Below, piece by piece: positions 37,783-47,000 of a DNA stretch of 64,000 nt (its first letter is position 1; each line of letters opens with the position of its first letter). The notes under the pieces were generated by a model, which had not been told where the DNA came from, made no database searches, and saw only the letters and a list, made by a program, of their open reading frames with translations. This DNA comes from Janthinobacterium sp. BJB426 (GTDB lineage: Bacteria; Pseudomonadota; Gammaproteobacteria; Burkholderiales; Burkholderiaceae_D), in assembly GCF_002735705.1 (NCBI RefSeq), contig NZ_PDZL01000017.1:59357-123356 (forward strand), given 5' to 3'. The translations under genes were made by a program, and so were the position numbers.

Positions 37783-39243
37783 ATGCAATGGGAAGTCGTC
37801 ATCGGTCTTGAGAACCACGTGCAGCTCACGACCGAATCCAAAATTTTCAGCGGTTCGCCGATCAAGTACGGCGCCGGCGCCAACACGCAAGCGAGCCCCG
37901 TCGACCTGGCGCTGCCAGGCGTGCTGCCGGTGATGAACAAGCAAGCCGTCGACCGCGCGATCCGTTTTGGTTTGGCCGTGGGCGCCACCGTGGCGCCGCA
38001 CTCGGTCTTCGCGCGCAAAAACTATTTTTATCCGGATTCGCCGAAGGGTTACCAGATCAGCCAGTTCGAGGACCCCGTCGTCATCGGCGGCGCCCTGACC
38101 TTCGGCTATGAAAAGGATGGCGAATTCGTCACCAAGACGGTCAACCTGACGCGCGCCCACCTGGAAGAAGACGCCGGCAAGTCCTTGCATGAAGACTACG
38201 CGGGCATGAGCGGCATCGACTTGAACCGCGCCGGCACGCCGCTGCTGGAAATCGTCTCGGAACCGGAAATCCGCAGCGCCGCCGAAGCCGTGGCTTACGC
38301 CAAGGCGCTGCACTCGCTGGTCATGTGGCTGGGCGTTTGCGACGGCAACATGCAGGAAGGTTCGTTCCGCTGCGACGTCAACGTCTCCGTGCGCCCCGTC
38401 GGCCAGAAGGAATTCGGTACCCGCTGCGAAATCAAGAACTTGAACTCCTTCCGCTTCATCGAAGAAGCCGTGCACGTCGAAGTGCGCCGCCAGATCGAAC
38501 TGATCGAAGACGGCGGCAAGGTTGTGCAGGCGACGCGTTTGTACGATCCGGACCGCAAGGAAACGCGCGAAATGCGCAGCAAGGAAGACGCACAGGATTA
38601 CCGCTACTTCCCGGACCCGGATTTGCCGCCGCTGGTCATCTCGCAAGCGTGGATCGACACCGTCAAGGCTTCGATGCCGGAACTGCCGGCCGCCATGCGC
38701 GCCCGTTTCATCAGCGAATACGCGCTGCCGGACTACGATGCGCTGGTGCTCACGCAATCGAAAGCCATGGCCACCTATTTCGTCGCCGTGGTCGACAAGG
38801 CCGGCAAGGAAAACGCCAAGGCCGCCGCCAACTGGCTGATGGGCGACGTGTCGTCGACCCTGAACCGCGAAGGCGTGGACCTGGACGACGCCCCCGTCTC
38901 CGCCGCGCAACTGGCCGCCATGCTCAAGCGCATCGCCGACGGCACGATCTCGAACAAGGCGGCAAAGGAAGTCTTCGCGGGCATGTGGGAAGCGAAGTCC
39001 AGCGACGAGCATCTGGTCGACACCATCATCGACGCCAAGGGCCTGAAGCAGATCTCGGACTCGGGCGCTTTGGCGTCCATCGTCGATGAAGTGCTGGCGG
39101 CGAACGCCAAGTCGGTGGAACAGTACCGCGCCGGCAAGGAAGCGGCCATCAACGCGCTGATCGGCCAGGCCATGAAAGCGTCCAAGGGCAAGGCCAACCC
39201 GGCCCAGCTGACGGAACTGCTGAAGGCCAAGCTGGCGGGCTAA
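37783..39243 (+). CDS. gatB: Aspartyl/glutamyl-tRNA amidotransferase subunit B
   Basis: The 486-residue subunit binds the mischarged tRNA and activates its side chain with ATP. The N-terminal catalytic cradle is recognised by [20 protein letters not shown] and [20 protein letters not shown], and the C-terminal YqeY-like tail domain binds tRNA. The ATG at 37783 is 52 bases after gatA. The gatCAB operon ends with the terminator at 39257. Its presence implies the indirect route to Gln-tRNA and/or Asn-tRNA. Confidence 0.97.
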   Translation: MQWEVVIGLENHVQLTTESKIFSGSPIKYGAGANTQASPVDLALPGVLPVMNKQAVDRAIRFGLAVGATVAPHSVFARKNYFYPDSPKGYQISQFEDPVVIGGALTFGYEKDGEFVTKTVNLTRAHLEEDAGKSLHEDYAGMSGIDLNRAGTPLLEIVSEPEIRSAAEAVAYAKALHSLVMWLGVCDGNMQEGSFRCDVNVSVRPVGQKEFGTRCEIKNLNSFRFIEEAVHVEVRRQIELIEDGGKVVQATRLYDPDRKETREMRSKEDAQDYRYFPDPDLPPLVISQAWIDTVKASMPELPAAMRARFISEYALPDYDALVLTQSKAMATYFVAVVDKAGKENAKAAANWLMGDVSSTLNREGVDLDDAPVSAAQLAAMLKRIADGTISNKAAKEVFAGMWEAKSSDEHLVDTIIDAKGLKQISDSGALASIVDEVLAANAKSVEQYRAGKEAAINALIGQAMKASKGKANPAQLTELLKAKLAG

Positions 39244-39256
39244 TTTTTCACCGCCC

Positions 39257-39289
39257 AAAAAAAAAGACGCTGCGGCGTCTTTTTTTTCG
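39257..39289 (+). terminator. gatCAB terminator
   Basis: A run of A residues, AGACGC, a 4-base loop, GCGTCT and eight T residues. The A and T runs flank the stem symmetrically, so it can work in both directions. Confidence 0.85.
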
Positions 39290-39317
39290 CCTGCACACAT
39301 CGCGTATAAACAGCCTT

Positions 39318-39325
39318 GTCTAGAC
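39318..39325. promoter_or_regulatory. Perfect 8-base palindrome upstream of blaI-like gene
   Basis: GTCTAGAC, preceded by TT so that TTGTCTA matches the half-site TTGTCTA in the operator 60 bases downstream. It may be a second repressor site. Confidence 0.4.
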
Positions 39326-39347
39326 TTTTCCTCCGCACCGAAAGGCG

Positions 39348-39388
39348 TTTGAAGGCCCATTAAAATTAAAGTATACATTTTTGTCTAC
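39348..39388 (+). promoter_or_regulatory. Promoter with overlapping BlaI-type operator
   Basis: A -35-like TTTGAA at 39348-39353 and a -10-like TATACA at 39372-39377 are 18 bases apart. The 18-base inverted repeat GTATACA-TTTT-TGTCTAC (39371-39388) covers the -10 box. BlaI/MecI repressors bind related TACA/TGTA palindromes, which fits autorepression of the downstream regulator and sensor genes. Confidence 0.55.
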
Positions 39389-39434
39389 ACGGTTTAATCT
39401 AGCCATATTGAATTTCAGGCAAGAGGAAAACCGC

Positions 39435-39818
39435 ATGACCAAGACACACGACATCCCGAAACCGACGGCAGCCGAACTCGATCTGCTGCAGGCACTGTGG
39501 CCGCTGGGCGCCGCCACGGCCAAGCAGGTGCACGAGGCGATGGCGCTGGCCAAGCCGGCCATCACGTATGGCACCGTGCTGCGCCTGATGCAGATCATGC
39601 ACACCAAAGGCTTGCTGATCCGCGACGAAAGCCAGCGCTCGCACGTGTATGCGCCGGCGCAGGCGCAGGACAGCCTGCAGACGAATTTGCTCAAGGAATT
39701 GATGCAGAAAGCCTTTGCCGGTTCGGCCAAGGCGCTGGTGCTGGCGGCGCTGCGCACGGGCGTGTCGCGCGCCGAACGCGAGGAAATCGAAAAAATGCTC
39801 AAGGACGATCAGTCATGA
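39435..39818 (+). CDS. BlaI/MecI/CopY-family repressor
   Basis: A 127-residue winged-helix repressor: KPTAAELDLLQALWPLGAAT opens the DNA-binding domain, TYGTVLRLMQIMHTKGLLIR is the recognition region, and a helical dimerisation tail follows. In this family a cognate M56 membrane protease inactivates the repressor. The ATG at 39435 has AGAGGA eight bases upstream. Its stop overlaps the next gene's start (ATGA), giving a coupled repressor-sensor pair. The inducing signal is not known; no beta-lactamase gene is adjacent. Confidence 0.9.
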   Translation: MTKTHDIPKPTAAELDLLQALWPLGAATAKQVHEAMALAKPAITYGTVLRLMQIMHTKGLLIRDESQRSHVYAPAQAQDSLQTNLLKELMQKAFAGSAKALVLAALRTGVSRAEREEIEKMLKDDQS

Positions 39819-41062
39819 GCGGCTTCGTGCCGGCGCTGGGCTGGACCCTGCTGCACTTCCTGTGGCAAGGCTTGCTGATCGGCTGCGCCACGGCGCTGGC
39901 GTGGGCGGCCCTGCGCAATGCGCGTGCGGAGGCGCGCTACGCCGTCGGTTGCGGCGCCCTGCTGGCCTGCCTGGCATGGCCGGCGGCGGGCTTGTATCTG
40001 CGCCTGGCCGGCGGCGATGCCACGGGCGCCCTGTTTTCCAGCGCCTTGCTGCCGGCCGCCCTGCTGGCGCCCGACAGCCTGCCCGACCTGGACTTGCTGC
40101 TGCGCGCCGTCGTCGGCGTGTGGGCCTTGTGCGCCGCCGTGCTGGCCGTGCGCATGGCGCTGGGCATGCTGTGGATAGAGCGCAGCGCCAGGAACACCGG
40201 CGCCACGCATGGACAACTGCAGACAAGGCTGTCGCGCATGGCCCAGGATGCCGGCGTGACGCGGCCCGTGCGGCTGCGCGTGCTCGACAACATCACCAGC
40301 CCGCTCACTGCCGGCATCTGGCGCCCCATGGTGCTGGTGCCCGCCGCACTGTTGACCGGCATGCCGCCGCACCTGCTCGACGCGCTGCTGGCGCACGAAC
40401 TGGCGCACATCCGGCGCCACGATTATCTGATCAACCTGCTGCAAAACGCCATCGAGGCGCTGCTGTTCTTCCACCCTGCCGTCTGGTGGATTTCACGCGG
40501 CGTGCGCCTCGAACGCGAACACATTGCAGATGATTTCGCAGCAAGACAACTGGGCGAACCGCGGCGTCTGGCTCTTGCACTCTCGGAACTGGAACGCCTC
40601 CAGTTCTCAACCCACCACCTGGCCCAGGCGGCCAACGGAGGAGATCTTATGTCACGTATCAAACGATTGCTGCGCCCCGCACCACAAACCCTGAACTGGA
40701 AAGCGGCCGTGCCGCTGCTGGCACTGGCCGGCGCCTGCCTTGGCATCTACGGCCAGGCCGTCGCCGCCGACAGCGCGCCCGTGCTGGAGCGCCGCCCCGT
40801 CATCGACTTTGGCGTCTGCGGCAAGCCGGTCTGGCCAGCAGCATCGCGGCAGGCGAAGGAAGAGGGCACGGTCAACATGTCCTTCGACGTGAATGCGGCC
40901 GGCAAGGTAACGGGTTCGAGCGTGGTCAAAGGCAGCGGCCACCCGGCCCTCGACGAGGCGGCGCGCAGCGGCATCGCCAAGTGCACGTTCAAGCCGGCCC
41001 TCGCTGGCGGCAAGCCTGTCAGCGCCAGCGTCAAGGTGCAATACGTCTGGCGCCTGAACTAA
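39815..41062 (+). CDS. BlaR1-type M56 metalloprotease with C-terminal TonB domain
   Basis: A 415-residue membrane protein. The N-terminal half has about four hydrophobic helices typical of the M56 (BlaR1/MecR1) family, and the zinc site HELAHIRRHDYLINLL lies near residues 192-207. A further helix (residues about 300-315) leads to a periplasmic TonB C-terminal domain (about 330-415; KEEGTVNMSFDVNAAGKVTG and KCTFKPALAGGKPVSASVKV). The penicillin-sensor domain of BlaR1 is absent. The likely function is signal-dependent cleavage of the upstream repressor, with the TonB domain as sensor or envelope partner. It starts inside the repressor stop codon (ATGA). Confidence 0.85.
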   Translation: MSGFVPALGWTLLHFLWQGLLIGCATALAWAALRNARAEARYAVGCGALLACLAWPAAGLYLRLAGGDATGALFSSALLPAALLAPDSLPDLDLLLRAVVGVWALCAAVLAVRMALGMLWIERSARNTGATHGQLQTRLSRMAQDAGVTRPVRLRVLDNITSPLTAGIWRPMVLVPAALLTGMPPHLLDALLAHELAHIRRHDYLINLLQNAIEALLFFHPAVWWISRGVRLEREHIADDFAARQLGEPRRLALALSELERLQFSTHHLAQAANGGDLMSRIKRLLRPAPQTLNWKAAVPLLALAGACLGIYGQAVAADSAPVLERRPVIDFGVCGKPVWPAASRQAKEEGTVNMSFDVNAAGKVTGSSVVKGSGHPALDEAARSGIAKCTFKPALAGGKPVSASVKVQYVWRLN

Positions 41063-41156
41063 TGCAGGAGCGGCGGCGTTACAACATTGCTGCAGCGCTG
41101 CCGCCGCCCGCTTGCGGGTATGATCATGGATTCTTCCACGCACCTGTGAACACGCC

Positions 41157-42194
41157 ATGAACAAGATCAAAACCGGCCTCGTCGGCTACGGCTTTGCCGG
41201 CTCCACCTTCCACGCTCCCGTCCTGTCCACCATCGCTGCCCTGGAACTGACGGCCGTCGCCTCCAGCAAGCCGGAGCTCGTGCACAAGGATTGGCCGCAC
41301 GCGACCGTGTATGCGGATGCGGCGCAGCTGTTTGCCGATCCGTCCATCGAGCTGGTCGTCATCGCCGCGCCCAACGAGGCGCATTTCAGCCTGGCCCAAG
41401 CGGCCCTGCAAGCGGGCAAGCACGTGGTGGTCGACAAGCCCTTCACCATTTCCAGCGCCGAGGCACTGAGCCTGATCGCGCTGGCGAAGGAACGCAAACT
41501 GGTGCTCAGCGTGTATCACAACCGCCGCTGGGATGGCGACTTCCTGACCCTGAAAGCGCTGCTGGCCCAGGGTACCCTGGGCCGCATCGCCAGCGTCGAA
41601 TCGCATTTCGACCGTTTCCGCCCCGAGATCCGCCAGCGCTGGCGCGAGTCCGGCGCACCCGGTGGCGGCCTGTTGTACGACCTGGGTCCGCACATGCTGG
41701 ACCAGGCCATGCAGCTGTTCGGCATGCCGGAAAAGCTGTACGCCGATATCGCCCTGCAGCGCGATGGCGCGCAAGCCGTCGACTACATGCACATCGTCTT
41801 GTACTACGACCGGCTGCGCGTGGTGCTGCAAGCGGGCTGCCTTGTAAAAGCGCCGACGGCGCGCTTTGCCGTGCATGGCGACAAGGGCAGTTTCGTGAAG
41901 TTTGGCCTCGACCCGCAGGAAGACGCCCTGAAGGCGGGCGGCAGGCCGGGACAGCCTGGCTGGGGCGCGGACCCCGTGCGCGGCGCACTGCATTTGGGCG
42001 CGCAGCCGGACGGCCATTTCGAGCACATGGAGATGCAGGCGGGCCGCTACCAGGACTTTTACCAGGGCATGGCCGACGCCATCCGCCACGGCGCACCGGC
42101 GCCCGTGGCGGCCGAAGATGCGGAGGCAACGATACGCCTGATCGAACTGGCGCTGCAAAGCGCCGCCGAAGGGCGCGTGCTCAAGGTCAGTTAA
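41157..42194 (+). CDS. Gfo/Idh/MocA-family oxidoreductase
   Basis: A 345-residue NAD(P)-dependent dehydrogenase. The N-terminal Rossmann fold has GLVGYGFAGSTFHAPVL, VVDKPFTI supplies the catalytic-region Lys-Pro, and GGLLYDLGPHMLDQAM supplies the Asp and His of the active site. The closest general pattern is YdgJ/IolW-type enzymes acting on sugars or inositols; the substrate cannot be read. It lies 94 bases after the BlaR1-type gene and is probably a separate unit. Confidence 0.9.
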   Translation: MNKIKTGLVGYGFAGSTFHAPVLSTIAALELTAVASSKPELVHKDWPHATVYADAAQLFADPSIELVVIAAPNEAHFSLAQAALQAGKHVVVDKPFTISSAEALSLIALAKERKLVLSVYHNRRWDGDFLTLKALLAQGTLGRIASVESHFDRFRPEIRQRWRESGAPGGGLLYDLGPHMLDQAMQLFGMPEKLYADIALQRDGAQAVDYMHIVLYYDRLRVVLQAGCLVKAPTARFAVHGDKGSFVKFGLDPQEDALKAGGRPGQPGWGADPVRGALHLGAQPDGHFEHMEMQAGRYQDFYQGMADAIRHGAPAPVAAEDAEATIRLIELALQSAAEGRVLKVS

Positions 42195-42200
42195 TCGAAA

Positions 42201-42530
42201 TCAGTTGATGACGAAGGCCAGCACCACGGCGCCCAGCGCCAGCAGGGCCAGGCCGCAAAGGAACAGCAGCTCGCCCCACCATTCGTAGCGCAAGCGCGAC
42301 TGGCCGGGGCGCAGCGACATGAACGACAACACGGCGCTGACGAGGAACACGATGGCATCGACAGCCAGCAGCTTGTCGATGGCCACGCGCACCTCGCCGC
42401 GCGGCGCCAGGTGGCCGATCGACAGCACCGTCATGCACACGCCGACCATCGTCGCCGACGTGGGCAGGATATGTGCCGACAAGCCCCGCGCCGACAAGCC
42501 CTGTTCAGGCGCCTTGCCGTCGCCAGCCAT
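42201..42530 (-). CDS. Small three-helix membrane protein
   Basis: A 109-residue protein with three hydrophobic segments (about residues 24-42, 52-70 and 86-107) and a short hydrophilic N-terminus. I do not recognise the family. The ATG shares one base with the stop of the upstream secreted-protein gene (TGATG at 42530), so the two are translated together. It converges on the oxidoreductase gene with 6 bases between the ends. Confidence 0.7.
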   Translation of the reverse strand: MAGDGKAPEQGLSARGLSAHILPTSATMVGVCMTVLSIGHLAPRGEVRVAIDKLLAVDAIVFLVSAVLSFMSLRPGQSRLRYEWWGELLFLCGLALLALGAVVLAFVIN

Positions 42531-42994
42531 CAGGATTTACCTTGATTCGTTCCCGCCGGCCAGACCAGCTCCACCCGCGCGGACGATCCCGCCTTGACCT
42601 GCACCTTGCGTTCCAGTGTCTTGCCGGCCAGGGTGGCGTGCAGGCTGTAGCTGCCCGGTGCCAGTTTCGCCAGCAGGAACGGTCCGCTGGCCGTCGTTTC
42701 CAGCGCCACGACACCCTTGGCGTCGCGTATTGTCAGCTTCACGTCGGAGGCAAATTCCGCCTTGCCCGCCGCCTGCACGGAAAACACGAGGCTCAAGGGC
42801 CAATGCCGGCTGGCGCTCTGGATGGCCGTCGATTCATCGAGGCCAATGCCGCCGCTCAGGTATTCCACCGCCCCGCTCTTCTGCACGGGCGGCAGTGCGC
42901 TGTCGGTTTGCGCCTGCGCCGCACTTCCCAGCAACAGCCCGGCGGCCAGCATTGCCGCCGCCAGGGTCAAGGTACCGCGTCTGTCTGGTGCCAT
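42530..42994 (-). CDS. Exported protein with carboxypeptidase-regulatory-like beta-sandwich
   Basis: A 154-residue precursor with a signal peptide (LTLAAAMLAAGLLLGSAAQA, cleavage after AQA near residue 28). The C-terminal half (SDVKLTIRDAKGVVALETTA, then SGPFLLAKLAPGSYSLHATL) has the fold pattern of carboxypeptidase-regulatory-like domains, often found in surface or wall-associated proteins. The function is unknown. It is coupled to the three-helix membrane protein gene. Confidence 0.7.
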   Translation of the reverse strand: MAPDRRGTLTLAAAMLAAGLLLGSAAQAQTDSALPPVQKSGAVEYLSGGIGLDESTAIQSASRHWPLSLVFSVQAAGKAEFASDVKLTIRDAKGVVALETTASGPFLLAKLAPGSYSLHATLAGKTLERKVQVKAGSSARVELVWPAGTNQGKS

Positions 42995-43053
42995 CTCACT
43001 CTCCTCATGTCGATTGAATCAAGATAGGAAGCGCAGCTTAGGCCAGTCTTAGG

Positions 43054-43245
43054 TCAGCGCCGGCGCATGGCCTCGGCGATCTTCTGGTCCGTCTTGTACT
43101 GGCTCAGCGAGTACACGGCCCAGATCGTCGCTGGCAGCCAGCCGATCAGGGTGATCTGCAGGATCAGGCAAATGATGCCGGCAATGGGGCGGCCGATGGT
43201 GAAAAAGGTCAGCCACGGGAGTATCAGGGCAATCAGCAAGCGCAT
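43054..43245 (-). CDS. YqaE/Pmp3-family membrane protein
   Basis: A 63-residue proteolipid-like protein with two hydrophobic helices (MRLLIALILPWLTFFTIGRP and LILQITLIGWLPATIWAVYS), matching the YqaE/Pmp3 (UPF0057) family. Members are stress-induced and help stabilise membrane potential in yeast; the bacterial role is unclear. The start at 43245 has AAGGAA eight bases upstream. Confidence 0.82.
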   Translation of the reverse strand: MRLLIALILPWLTFFTIGRPIAGIICLILQITLIGWLPATIWAVYSLSQYKTDQKIAEAMRRR

Positions 43246-43340
43246 CGTTCGTTCCTTGAGTATTCCCCTGTGCCGCGGGGACCGGACCGGCATGCGCCGG
43301 CGGTGAATTCAGTGAATCCGATTATAACGATACTGGCGCC

Positions 43341-44207
43341 TCACGGCGCTACGGGTGCCAGCAGTTTCTCCATCCATGCCAGGATGGCGGCGAAGATCAC
43401 GTCGCGGTTCACTTCATTGAAATTCTCGTGATAATTGGCCGGATAGTAGTGGTAGTCGAGCAGGCCATCGGGCACGCTGCGCAACATGCTCTCCGTGGCG
43501 CGGCTGTCGGCCAGCTTGTCGTCGCCCGCCACCACGGCGAACAGGGGGAAGCGCCAGCCGGACAAGCCGCCCGCCAGTTCCTTTTGCGCCGACGTCAAGG
43601 CATGAGCAAAACGCACCGACGCCGCACTGGCACGGATGCCGTCACGCTCATCCTGGAAATGGCGCGCCGTGATGGTTTGATCGTGCGTCAGCAGCATGGT
43701 CAGGTTCCCCAGCGGCACCTTCATCGTGGGGAAACGCTGCGCCAGCCAGCCGGACAGCATCTGCAACACCTTCGGCACGGGAATCGCGTTCACATAATAC
43801 GGCGACGAGATGATGAAGCCTTTGATCGCCGGATCGCCAGCAAAGCGCCGCAGCCCAAGATGGGTGGCGATCAGGCCGCCCATGGAGTGGCCCATGACGA
43901 AAATCGGCACGCCCGGATACGTGGCCTTGACCCACGCAAGGAACAGTTCCTCGTCAGCGAGGAAGGCCTCGAACGAGGGGATATCGACCTTGCGCTTGCC
44001 ATCGTGGCCCACCATGTCGAAGCTGACGGTGGCGATGCCGTGCTGGCGGAAGGTCAGCGCCGGCGTGACGTAGTCGCCCGCATGCGCCATGCCGCCGTGG
44101 ATCGCCAAAATCACGGCGCGGGGATGCTCGGGCTGCCAGATGTGGATCGGTCGCTCGACCTGGTCGCTGCACCGCAGGCTGGCCATCTTGTCTTCTGAAA
44201 AACGCAT
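43341..44207 (-). CDS. Alpha/beta hydrolase (lysophospholipase/monoglyceride lipase-like)
   Basis: A 288-residue serine hydrolase. AVILAIHGGMAHAGDY carries the oxyanion region, VMGHSMGG carries the nucleophile Ser, and the late acid and His are in VAGDDKLADSRA and YHENFNE. The fold is that of serine aminopeptidase/lysophospholipase S33-type enzymes. AGGAG lies just upstream of the ATG at 44207, favouring it over 44222. It follows the LysR gene by 21 bases on the same strand and may be its co-transcribed target. Confidence 0.85.
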   Translation of the reverse strand: MRFSEDKMASLRCSDQVERPIHIWQPEHPRAVILAIHGGMAHAGDYVTPALTFRQHGIATVSFDMVGHDGKRKVDIPSFEAFLADEELFLAWVKATYPGVPIFVMGHSMGGLIATHLGLRRFAGDPAIKGFIISSPYYVNAIPVPKVLQMLSGWLAQRFPTMKVPLGNLTMLLTHDQTITARHFQDERDGIRASAASVRFAHALTSAQKELAGGLSGWRFPLFAVVAGDDKLADSRATESMLRSVPDGLLDYHYYPANYHENFNEVNRDVIFAAILAWMEKLLAPVAP

Positions 44208-44228
44208 CGCTGCTCCTGTCATGCCCTG

Positions 44229-45122
44229 TCACGCCTTCAGATGATCGATCAACTGGCGCGCATACAGGGGTAATTCACTGAACTGGCGCACGCAGATTGT
44301 CAGGTTGCGTACCGACCAGGGATCGGATAATTCCATGCAGCGCAGCGCCATCGTCTGCTGGCAGCGGCTGGCAGCCGCCAGCGGCACCACGCTGATGCCC
44401 ACGCCGCTGGCCACCATGCGGCAGACGGCATCGAAACTGCGCAGGCGCACGCGCACCTTCAATGGGCGCCCCAGGCGCGCCGCATGCATGCCCAGGTACT
44501 GCTGCATCGCGCTGTCGTCGGCCAGGCCGATGAAATCGTGATCCAGCACGCTGGCAAAGTCGACGACGCCATCCTGGCCGAGCGCGCGGTGGTGCACGCC
44601 GTCGGCCGCGGCGATGACCACCAGCCGGTCGGGGCGAAACAAAAACGTCTGCAAGCCGCGCATGTCGACCGAGTCGGAGACGATGCCCATGTCGGCCAGC
44701 CCTTCCGAGACGGCCTTGACGATATCGTAACTGAGGCGCTCTTCCAGGTCGATGGTCAGGTTCGGATGCCGGTCGAGAAAAGCACCGAGCGCTTCGGGCA
44801 AAAATTCGCTGAGCGCGGCCGTATTGCACAGCAGCCGCAACTGCCCTTTCAAGCCGCGCGCAAATTCGCCGAGTTCGCCGCGCATTTTCTCCATTTGCAG
44901 CAGCACCAGGCGCGCGTGATGCAGCAGGGTCTGGCCCACTGGCGTCGGCTCCACGCCGCGCCGGCCGCGCAGCAGCAGGGGCATGCCCAGCATCTCTTCC
45001 ATGCCGCGCACGCGCGCGCTGCTCGACGCCAATGCGAGATGGCTGCGCGCGGCGCCCGCCGTCAAGCTGCCCGCCTCCACCACGTTGACAAATAGCTGCA
45101 AATCGACCAGATCAAAGCGCAT
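44229..45122 (-). CDS. LysR-family transcriptional regulator
   Basis: A 297-residue regulator with the N-terminal helix-turn-helix (MRFDLVDLQLFVNVVEAGSL, then HLALASSSARVRGMEEMLGM) and a LysR substrate-binding domain. AAGGAG precedes the ATG at 45122. It is divergent from the TauE/SafE-type permease gene (45248) across 125 bases. LysR regulators commonly control their divergent neighbour, so the permease, and perhaps the co-directional hydrolase, is the likely target. Confidence 0.9.
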   Translation of the reverse strand: MRFDLVDLQLFVNVVEAGSLTAGAARSHLALASSSARVRGMEEMLGMPLLLRGRRGVEPTPVGQTLLHHARLVLLQMEKMRGELGEFARGLKGQLRLLCNTAALSEFLPEALGAFLDRHPNLTIDLEERLSYDIVKAVSEGLADMGIVSDSVDMRGLQTFLFRPDRLVVIAAADGVHHRALGQDGVVDFASVLDHDFIGLADDSAMQQYLGMHAARLGRPLKVRVRLRSFDAVCRMVASGVGISVVPLAAASRCQQTMALRCMELSDPWSVRNLTICVRQFSELPLYARQLIDHLKA

Positions 45123-45247
45123 GGCGGCTCTCCTTTTCGCCATCTTATCAGCCTTCGTATTTTACTAAGGCTGACTCAAAATAATCCGCCTTGGCGAAAT
45201 CCCCGGGCAAGCGCAGAATCCACGCAAAATCACTCTGGATAAAAAAG

Positions 45248-45991
45248 ATGGAGACGTCATTTCTGCTGGCTGTCGGCGCCAGCTTCCTCGTCGCAGGCTT
45301 CGTCAAGGGCGTAGTCGGACTGGGCTTGCCGACTGTAGCCATGGGCACGCTCAGCCTCGTCATGCCGCCCGTGCAGGCGGCCGCCCTGCTGATCGTGCCA
45401 TCGATGGTGACGAATGTCTGGCAGCTGTCGGCCGGCCCCGGCCTGCGCGCCCTGCTGCACCGTTTGTGGCCCATGCTGGCGGCCGTCATGACGGGTACCC
45501 TGGCGGGCGGCGCCCTGCTGCCGAAGGGCAGCGGGGCCTGGGCCGTCGTCGCGCTGGGCGTGGCGCTGATGCTGTATGCGCTGGCCGGCCTGTTCTCGCT
45601 GCAGCTGCGCGTGCCGGCCCGGCACGAAGCGTGGCTGGGCCCCTTGGCGGGTGCGGTGACGGGACTGGTGACGGCCGCCACGGGCGTCTTCGTCATCCCC
45701 GCCGTGCCGTATCTGCAGGGACTGGGGCTGGCGCGCGATGCGCTGGTGCAGGCACTGGGCCTGGCGTTTACGGCATCGACCGTGGCGCTGGCGGCCAGCT
45801 TGGCCTTGCACGGCGACTTCAGCCTCGGCGCGGCCGGCGCCTCCGCGTATGCGCTGCTGCCGGCGCTAGCCGGCATGCTGGCCGGTCAATGGCTACGCGG
45901 ACGCATCGCGCAGCAGGTATTCAAGCGATGCTTTTATATCGGCCTGTTTGCCCTGGGCTTGCACGCGGCATTGAAACCATGGCTGGCGTGA
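45248..45991 (+). CDS. TSUP (TauE/SafE) family permease
   Basis: A 247-residue membrane protein with about eight hydrophobic segments and the internal two-fold repeat of the sulfite exporter TauE/SafE family (FLVAGFVKGVVGLGLPTVAM in the first half, GPLAGAVTGLVTAATGVFVI in the second). Members export sulfonates, sulfite or organic anions; the substrate here is not deducible. It is divergent from a LysR gene. Its TGA overlaps the start of the next gene (TGATG). Confidence 0.87.
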   Translation: METSFLLAVGASFLVAGFVKGVVGLGLPTVAMGTLSLVMPPVQAAALLIVPSMVTNVWQLSAGPGLRALLHRLWPMLAAVMTGTLAGGALLPKGSGAWAVVALGVALMLYALAGLFSLQLRVPARHEAWLGPLAGAVTGLVTAATGVFVIPAVPYLQGLGLARDALVQALGLAFTASTVALAASLALHGDFSLGAAGASAYALLPALAGMLAGQWLRGRIAQQVFKRCFYIGLFALGLHAALKPWLA

Positions 45992-46233
45992 TGCAGATAG
46001 ACTGGCAAGGGGAAAGCGCGCTGTGCGCGTGGATCGACGGCCAGCAGGTGGCCATGCTTGACATCAGCAAGTGCGCGGACGGGGTGACGGTGAACATGCT
46101 GTTCGTGAAACCGCCATTCCGCCGGCGCGGCATCGGCGGCGCGCTGCTGCGGCGGCTACTGCAATGCCATCCGCAAGCTGGCGCCGCCTGCAGCGACCCG
46201 CGGCTGCGGGCGCTGCTGGATAAGACGACTTAA
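45991..46233 (+). CDS. Minimal GNAT-like acetyltransferase domain
   Basis: An 80-residue protein with the core of a GNAT domain. [11 protein letters not shown] strand is followed by the acetyl-CoA pyrophosphate loop [15 protein letters not shown]. The usual N-terminal and C-terminal strands are short or absent, so it resembles the small YhcR/GNAT-type proteins rather than a complete enzyme. The ATG at 45991 shares its A with the permease stop, and its own stop overlaps the pyrE stop by two bases on the other strand. Alternatively it starts at the ATG at 45979. The function is unknown. Confidence 0.65.
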   Translation: MQIDWQGESALCAWIDGQQVAMLDISKCADGVTVNMLFVKPPFRRRGIGGALLRRLLQCHPQAGAACSDPRLRALLDKTT

Positions 46234-46892
46234 ATACCGTAACGGGCGCGGTATGCCGAAACGGCTTCTTTATATTTCAGCAGTTCCGGATCGGCGCCCG
46301 CGCCGTTCAGGTAGCCAAACAAGTCGTCCAGGTTGCCGATCGAGATGACGGGGATGCCGTACTGTTTCGACACTTCCTGTACGGCCGAACTTGGCGACAG
46401 CTGGCCGTCCGGGCCCGAACGCTCCATGCGGTCCAGGGCGATCAGCACGGCGCATGGTTCGGCGCCGGCGGCGCGTATCATGTCCACCGATTCGCGCACC
46501 GAGGTACCGGCCGAGATCACATCGTCAATGATGACGACTTTGCCATGTAGCTTGGCGCCGACAATGGTGCCGCCTTCGCCATGGTCCTTGGCTTCCTTGC
46601 GGTTGAAGGCGAACGAGGTGTTGCGCCCCTTGCCGGCCAGCGCCACGGCGGTAGCCGACGCCAAAGTGATGCCCTTGTAGGCGGGGCCGAACAGCATGTC
46701 GAACTCCACGCCCGAGTCGAGCAGGGTCTGCGCGTAGAACTGCGCCAGCTCGGCCAGGGTGGCGCCGTCGTGGAACAGGCCAGCATTGAAGAAGTACGGC
46801 GACTGGCGTCCGGCCTTGGTGGTGAACTCGCCAAACCGCAAGACTCCCTTGGATACTGAAAACGCGATAAACTGCTGGCGTAAATTATTCAC
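46230..46892 (-). CDS. pyrE: Orotate phosphoribosyltransferase
   Basis: Converts orotate and PRPP to orotidine 5'-phosphate in pyrimidine synthesis. The 220-residue chain has [20 protein letters not shown], the substrate region [15 protein letters not shown], and the PRPP-binding loop [18 protein letters not shown]. The GTG at 46892 is the best start: GAGG lies five bases before it and the sequence then reads through the family N-terminus, whereas the upstream open frame is inside the exonuclease region on the other strand. It is divergent from exonuclease III. Confidence 0.95.
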   Translation of the reverse strand: MNNLRQQFIAFSVSKGVLRFGEFTTKAGRQSPYFFNAGLFHDGATLAELAQFYAQTLLDSGVEFDMLFGPAYKGITLASATAVALAGKGRNTSFAFNRKEAKDHGEGGTIVGAKLHGKVVIIDDVISAGTSVRESVDMIRAAGAEPCAVLIALDRMERSGPDGQLSPSSAVQEVSKQYGIPVISIGNLDDLFGYLNGAGADPELLKYKEAVSAYRARYGI

Positions 46893-47000
46893 ATTAGCCT
46901 CATTTTTTAAAAGTGCCTGTATTTTAATCCGCGCGCACCGGCGAGACAATCGCCATGCCGCGCCCGCCGGCCCCGTCCAGCGCCCTTTCACTCTCGACCT

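Noticed and set aside
36129..39378. Long minus-strand frames opposite gatA and gatB
   Set aside because: Shadows of gatA and gatB; no ribosome sites or recognised motifs.
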